DNA of 5,367 bases, from the NCBI GenBank assembly GCA_027043985.1, contig JALUDQ010000065.1, positions 1 through 5,367 on the forward strand, given 5' to 3'. This document shows positions 4,905 to 5,367 of this stretch, in pieces. How positions within the stretch are numbered: the first letter of the stretch is position 1; every line of letters starts with the position of its first letter. A program made the position numbers and the translations under genes. This DNA is from Desulfurococcales archaeon (GTDB lineage: Archaea > Thermoproteota > Thermoprotei_A > Sulfolobales > WANQ01). The notes beneath the pieces were generated by a model. It searched no databases. It worked only from the letters and a program-made list of their open reading frames with translations, and was not told where the DNA came from.

Positions 4905-5303
4905 ATGGTGGAAGTTATCAGTAATGCAATAGTGAAGCCTATCGAAAGGGTGGTAGGGCAACACGTCTACGGCAACCTCTACGAATGCGATCCGAGCATC
5001 TTGTCGAACGAAGAGTACTTGAAGAAAATTGTCATAGAGGCGGCAGAAATAGGGAACATGCAACTACTTGAAGTAAAGACGTGGAAAATAGGGTTGGGAG
5101 TAAGTGTTGTAGCAATAATATTGGAGAGCCACATAACAATCCACACGTGGCCCGAGTTCCGTTTCGCTACAGTAGACGTATACTCTTGTGGAAGCCATAC
5201 TGACCCGGAGAAAGCATTCAACTATATAGCAAAAGCCTTGAAGGCTAGGAGAGTAGTGAGAGGCTACGCTGACCGCTCATTAGAGGAGGATCACCGGGAA
5301 TAG
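4905..5303 (+). CDS. speH: S-adenosylmethionine decarboxylase proenzyme (pyruvoyl, prokaryotic class)
   Basis: The enzyme decarboxylates S-adenosylmethionine to supply the aminopropyl donor for spermidine and longer or branched polyamines, which thermophiles use to protect nucleic acids. The 132-residue proenzyme has the usual length of the short archaeal/bacterial type. [20 protein letters not shown] (positions 69-88) holds the self-cleavage site: the chain breaks between E74 and S75, and S75 becomes the pyruvoyl group. H80 and C95 (in [12 protein letters not shown], 93-104) sit at +5 and +20 from that serine, the spacing known for the processing and catalytic residues in the Thermotoga enzyme. 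The small beta subunit would be residues 1-74, the alpha subunit 75-132; both assemble into a two-chain unit that dimerises. It stands alone as a plus-strand gene with its own TATA box, divergent from the phosphorylase gene. No spermidine/agmatine aminopropyltransferase is in the window. Confidence 0.95.
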   Translation: MVEVISNAIVKPIERVVGQHVYGNLYECDPSILSNEEYLKKIVIEAAEIGNMQLLEVKTWKIGLGVSVVAIILESHITIHTWPEFRFATVDVYSCGSHTDPEKAFNYIAKALKARRVVRGYADRSLEEDHRE

Positions 5304-5308
5304 TGATC
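5289..5308 (+). repeat. short inverted repeat across the speH stop codon
   Basis: GATCAC (5289-5294) and GTGATC (5303-5308) can form a 6-bp stem with an 8-nt loop that spans the TAG stop. It lies immediately before the larger stem at 5309-5340, so the two could stack. It may be part of the 3' RNA structure or chance. Confidence 0.35.
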
Positions 5309-5358
5309 GCTCCCCCGGGGATCGGTCAGCCCGGGGGAGCTGGAGTGGTGCTGACCGA
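5309..5358 (+). ncRNA. GC-rich pseudoknot-forming element, likely start of a structured RNA or structured 3' UTR (truncated)
   Basis: Two interlocking helices can be drawn. Stem 1 is a perfect 11-bp pairing of GCTCCCCCGGG (5309-5319) with CCCGGGGGAGC (5330-5340), closing a 10-nt loop. Stem 2 pairs TCGGTCAG in that loop (5322-5329) with CTGACCGA (5351-5358), 8 bp perfect and a ninth if stem 1 opens one pair. Together they make an H-type pseudoknot with a 2-nt and a 10-nt connector, or two competing folds. Of the 32 bases of stem 1 plus loop, 26 are G or C, against an AT-rich genome; in hyperthermophiles such islands are usually structured RNA. No T-tract follows, so a simple terminator is unlikely. 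The orientation is not certain and the element continues to the window edge. I could not match it to tRNA, 5S, SRP RNA or RNase P RNA. Confidence 0.45.
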
Positions 5359-5367
5359 GACCTTCTG

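Noticed and set aside
5309..5340. Bacterial-type intrinsic terminator after speH
   Set aside because: The hairpin is strong but no T-tract follows, archaea do not need hairpins for termination, and the loop pairs with downstream sequence.
5304..5367. 3' end of a protein gene entering from the right on the minus strand
   Set aside because: The minus-strand frames give short proline/serine-rich peptides with no recognisable motif, and the perfect interlocking repeats favour RNA. The edge prevents a firm exclusion.

Overview
The window reads as chromosomal DNA of a hyperthermophilic crenarchaeon (Thermoproteota, plausibly Desulfurococcales-like, though the sequence does not fix the genus). The grounds are a HerA-type archaeal DNA translocase, TATA-type promoters, GGTGAT/GGAGG ribosome-binding sites, frequent GTG starts, heavy use of AGA/AGG and ATA codons, an AT-rich background with one very GC-rich structured non-coding segment, and a short archaeal-style S-adenosylmethionine decarboxylase. 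Genes are short, tightly packed and often overlap at their ends. No gap between genes exceeds about 120 bases. No tRNA, rRNA, insertion sequence or CRISPR array was seen.

Left part (1-2106): the 3' portion of a HerA-like ATPase, cut by the left edge and ending in a SWIM-type zinc motif, runs rightwards. It overlaps by 17 bp the end of a small winged-helix gene on the minus strand. A second small minus-strand gene encodes a ribbon-helix-helix DNA-binding protein with its own TATA box and ribosome-binding site.

Middle (2107-3985): a minus-strand gene of 335 codons encodes a helix-hairpin-helix glycosylase-fold protein. It has a cysteine-rich, endonuclease III/MutY-like C-terminus, and its body resembles the queuosine-salvage glycosylase family. 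Divergent from it, a plus-strand gene encodes a bactofilin-like beta-helix protein with a strict 16-residue repeat. That gene overlaps tail to tail with a 65-codon minus-strand gene.

Right part (3972-5367): the 65-codon gene overlaps by 14 bp the end of a nucleoside phosphorylase gene (uridine phosphorylase-like), so the two form a coupled minus-strand pair. The phosphorylase gene is divergent from speH, the pyruvoyl S-adenosylmethionine decarboxylase of polyamine synthesis. The two share a short intergenic region with a symmetric TATA element and a run of G-tracts. Directly after speH lies a GC-rich segment that can fold as a long hairpin whose loop pairs with downstream sequence (a pseudoknot). 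It is probably the start of a structured RNA cut off by the right edge.

The items most worth following are the terminal pseudoknot-like element, the glycosylase-fold iron-sulfur protein, the HerA-SWIM fusion, the 16-residue beta-helix protein and the atypical phosphate site of the phosphorylase.
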